In this document: in pieces, positions 61,704 to 64,000 of the stretch
Position numbering within the stretch: the first letter of the stretch is position 1
Layout: every line of letters begins with the position of its first letter
Assembly: GCA_021442155.1 (NCBI GenBank)
Contig: CM038220.1
Coordinates: 81,830,897 to 81,894,896 of the forward strand
From: Cymbidium sinense
Lineage: Eukaryota; Streptophyta; Magnoliopsida; Asparagales; Orchidaceae
Length of the DNA: 64,000 nucleotides
Direction of reading: 5' to 3'
Notes under the pieces: generated by a model
What the model was told of the DNA's origin: nothing
The model's input: the letters and a program-made list of their open reading frames with translations, nothing else
The model's database searches: none
Position numbers and translations under genes: made by a program

Positions 61704-64000
61704 CTCATGTTAATGTTGGCTAGATATACCAATATTCTTAAATACATGATGTACAAATGACTACAATAATGGAAAATTATGCAAAATTGTATTTCTTTCA
61801 ATTGAAAGGAGATCTTCATTCATTAGCTAAATGCACATATAAGTGTATACAAGTTTTAAGTGGATACTGCCATTATTTAAACAAAGAGAGTGAGGTAAAG
61901 ACCTCATGATGTTAATATTTTAAAACTTATTCTTAATGTCCAAACTAGATATCATTCTTAAATACACATAAATGTACAAATGACTACAAGAATGAAAATT
62001 ATGTGAAAAGTTATATTTCTTTAATTGAATTATTTATACATGTGAGCTAAAGTTCTATTTAAATTTAACATAGAAATACATAGGAATAAATACAAACAAA
62101 AGTGTCCTTTCAAATGGACTATACATTTGTTAACATTCAAACTTTATGTAAATCCATGTAGACTAAAGAAAAAAAGAACTCCATATCACATGTTCTAAGC
62201 TATATACACATGCAAGCTTATAGATATTTATAATTATTATCACTCTAAATATTATAGTTGATTTATTCACTTTCAAAATAAATTTTGACTTTATAGTGAT
62301 AATAGCCTCACATATTATAAATTTAATTCAACACATAAACATAAAGCAAATTTCATTTGATTTATTTTGAAAGATGAATGAATGATTCAAATGACATACA
62401 ATATTTAACATGATTAGAAAGGAAATACTAAATATAAGCATATAATCTCATTCAATCAAATTAATTTAAGGACAATCATATTAAATAAAGCATTTAAAGA
62501 AAATAAAGCTTGGTAATACCATCTAAAAATTTTGTTAAAATCCAATCTCATGTTTTGGTTCAATTTAGTTTAATGAAAAGGTAATTGATTTATGGGTTAA
62601 TTAGTGTAATATGAAAGTCCATTAATTATTTCCTATGCCATTTAGCATATTTATCCAAGTGATTATGAGCCAACATGATATGCATGCTTTGGAAATAAAA
62701 TCATAATGTTATGAAAATAAAAGGACAATGCAATATCAAATTATTGACAAGAGCTAAAGAATAAAATTTTACAACTCACCCACAATGTGAATTATATATT
62801 GAATTCTCTTATTATGAACACCCAAGAGTCTAAAGACTTAAGTCATAAGTTTGGAATGATTTAGATCTTAGTTTCATTGATTAAGTAATTTATTAATTAA
62901 TAAGCCATAATTAACGATTAATTAAATGAACTTGAAGGAATAGATAGAAGGATGTCTTAATTTTATCCCATTGGCTCATTCAATGCTTCAAAGGATTAAT
63001 TACAAATTGATTAAATAATGCACATGATTAAATCAATTGGATTATGAATAATTAAGAAATTAATTAATTTTAATTAAAGCAATAAATAAGAAAATTAGGG
63101 AGGCAAAGGTCATCCCTTTAGACAATCTCAAATTTGAGATTAATCCCATAGTTAATTATGAGTAATTAGCATATTTATCAAGTGATTATGAGCCAACATG
63201 ATATGCATGCTTTGGAAATAAAATCAATAATGTTCTATGAAAATAAAGGACTAATGCAATTAGCTCATAATTATTGATTAGGTGAGCTAAAGGGTTTAAT
63301 TAAATACTCTTATAACCCACACATGTAGGTTAGTTATAATTTCCTTAGAATTCTCTTAAGTTATTGAACACCTAAGAATCTATGACTTAAGTTCTGGAAT
63401 GATTTAGATCTTAGTTTCATTGATTAAGTAATTCGATTAATTAATTAAGCCATAATTAACTTGATTAATTAAATGAACTTGAAGGAATAGATTACGAAGG
63501 AGGTCTTAATTTTATCCCATAGGCTCATTCCTTTGCTCAAAGGATTAATTACTTAATTAATTGATTAAATAATGTTCACATGATTAATTAATCATTAATT
63601 GGATTATGAGAGTAATTAAGATTAATTAATTAATTTTTTAATTAAGCAAGCAATAAATCCCAAGAAAATTAGGGGAGGCAAAGGTCATCCCTTTAGACAA
63701 TCTCAGAAAGTTTGAGATTAATCCCATAGTTAATTAAGGAGTAATTAAGTCAATTAAGTTGACAATTAAACATAAATTAAGCCTTAATTATTACTTAAAA
63801 TTAATTAGAAATATTTTTATTGCATCCTCCATTGAAATACTTTTAAAATGAGTATATATTTGTATTTTGTTAGATTTTTCTATAATTTATTATGACTTTT
63901 CAAAGTTTTAGCCAATTTAAATAATTTTTATAAAGTTTGTTAATTTATTTTATTAAAATGGACTATTTGAGCTTCAAAATTCAATATCTCCCAATCTAGA
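61704..64000 (-). mobile_element. Older host repeat, second copy, with extra tandem segment
   Basis: Counterpart of 15189 to about 16720. It keeps about 300 bp (63504-63811) missing from the first copy and contains an additional tandem unit (62643-63748). No gene is seen. The window ends before the position equivalent to the hAT insertion. Confidence 0.65.
62643..63748. repeat. 524-bp tandem duplication
   Basis: TAGCATATTTATC...GATTATGAGCCAACATGATA starts at 62643 and again at 63167; both units run to GAGATTAATCCCATAGTTAA. The first unit has more small losses than the second. The first large copy (16165-16540) has only one unit. Confidence 0.75.

Larger units (their letters stand above)
48229..64000 (+). 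repeat. Large direct duplication of 1 to about 16720
   Basis: TAATTGGTTTAGAATGAATT opens the window and recurs at about 48232. From there the order of nested elements is the same in both copies: reverse head, 77-bp-type spacer, forward element, host segment, 5.8-kb reverse element with MITE, host repeat. The last bases (about 63820-63990) match about 16548-16720. The second copy is shorter through many small losses, mostly in GC-richer patches. Confidence 0.8.

Noticed and set aside
1..64000. Genes for tRNA, rRNA, reverse transcriptase or integrase
   Set aside because: I looked for cloverleaf box motifs and for polymerase and integrase signatures in the longer frames and saw none; only hAT transposase remnants are recognisable.

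Overview
The window is nuclear DNA from a seed plant, probably from a large, repeat-rich genome. It is AT-rich. It contains a plant-type hAT transposon with a decayed transposase, a hAT-like MITE, and long non-coding repeats with LTR-style ends. I see no intact host gene, tRNA, rRNA or CRISPR array. The only sequence I can call protein-coding by descent is the broken hAT transposase near 19.5-21.7 kb. The species cannot be told from the sequence.

Most of the window is one family of long elements without coding capacity, present in both orientations and nested in each other. In forward (F) orientation they begin TGTTGACC, end TCACCACA and run 7.4-7.7 kb; a shorter relative is 5.8 kb. Three show 5-bp target-site duplications: GATGC around 1533-9239, GATAC around 26902-34316, and CTCGT/CTCAT around 9387-15188. 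TG...CA ends, 5-bp duplications, no internal direct LTR pair and no gag/pol suggest giant solo LTRs or LTR-derived non-autonomous elements. Each F copy has the same internal order: about 177-bp subrepeats, a TTGACC/GGTCAA-rich tract that resembles a WRKY W-box array, a GC-richer island with hairpins about 3-3.5 kb in, an AT-rich stretch, and a purine tract about 6 kb in.

Layout: 1-1455 reverse element (R1); 1456-1532 spacer; 1533-9239 F1; 9240-9386 older host repeat; 9387-15188 shorter reverse element (with a MITE at 13290-13744); 15189-17537 host repeat; 17538-23530 hAT transposon; 23531-24100 unassigned; 24100-25556 tandem array of about 72-bp units in a higher-order pattern; 25557-26065 tandem array of about 80-bp units; 26066-26452 unassigned; 26453-26901 and 34317-40861 reverse element R2, split by F2 at 26902-34316; 40862-40938 spacer; 40939-46990 F3; 46991-49007 reverse element R3 with a large internal deletion; 49008-49076 spacer; 49077-56353 F4; 56354-56496 host repeat; 56497-61703 second copy of the shorter reverse element; 61704-64000 host repeat.

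The block 48229-64000 is a direct second copy of 1 to about 16720, including its nested insertions. It carries many small deletions and scrambled patches concentrated in GC-richer stretches, which may be decay or poor consensus sequence. Element boundaries marked by target-site duplications are firm. Those given only by homology are approximate, because alignments were made by eye.
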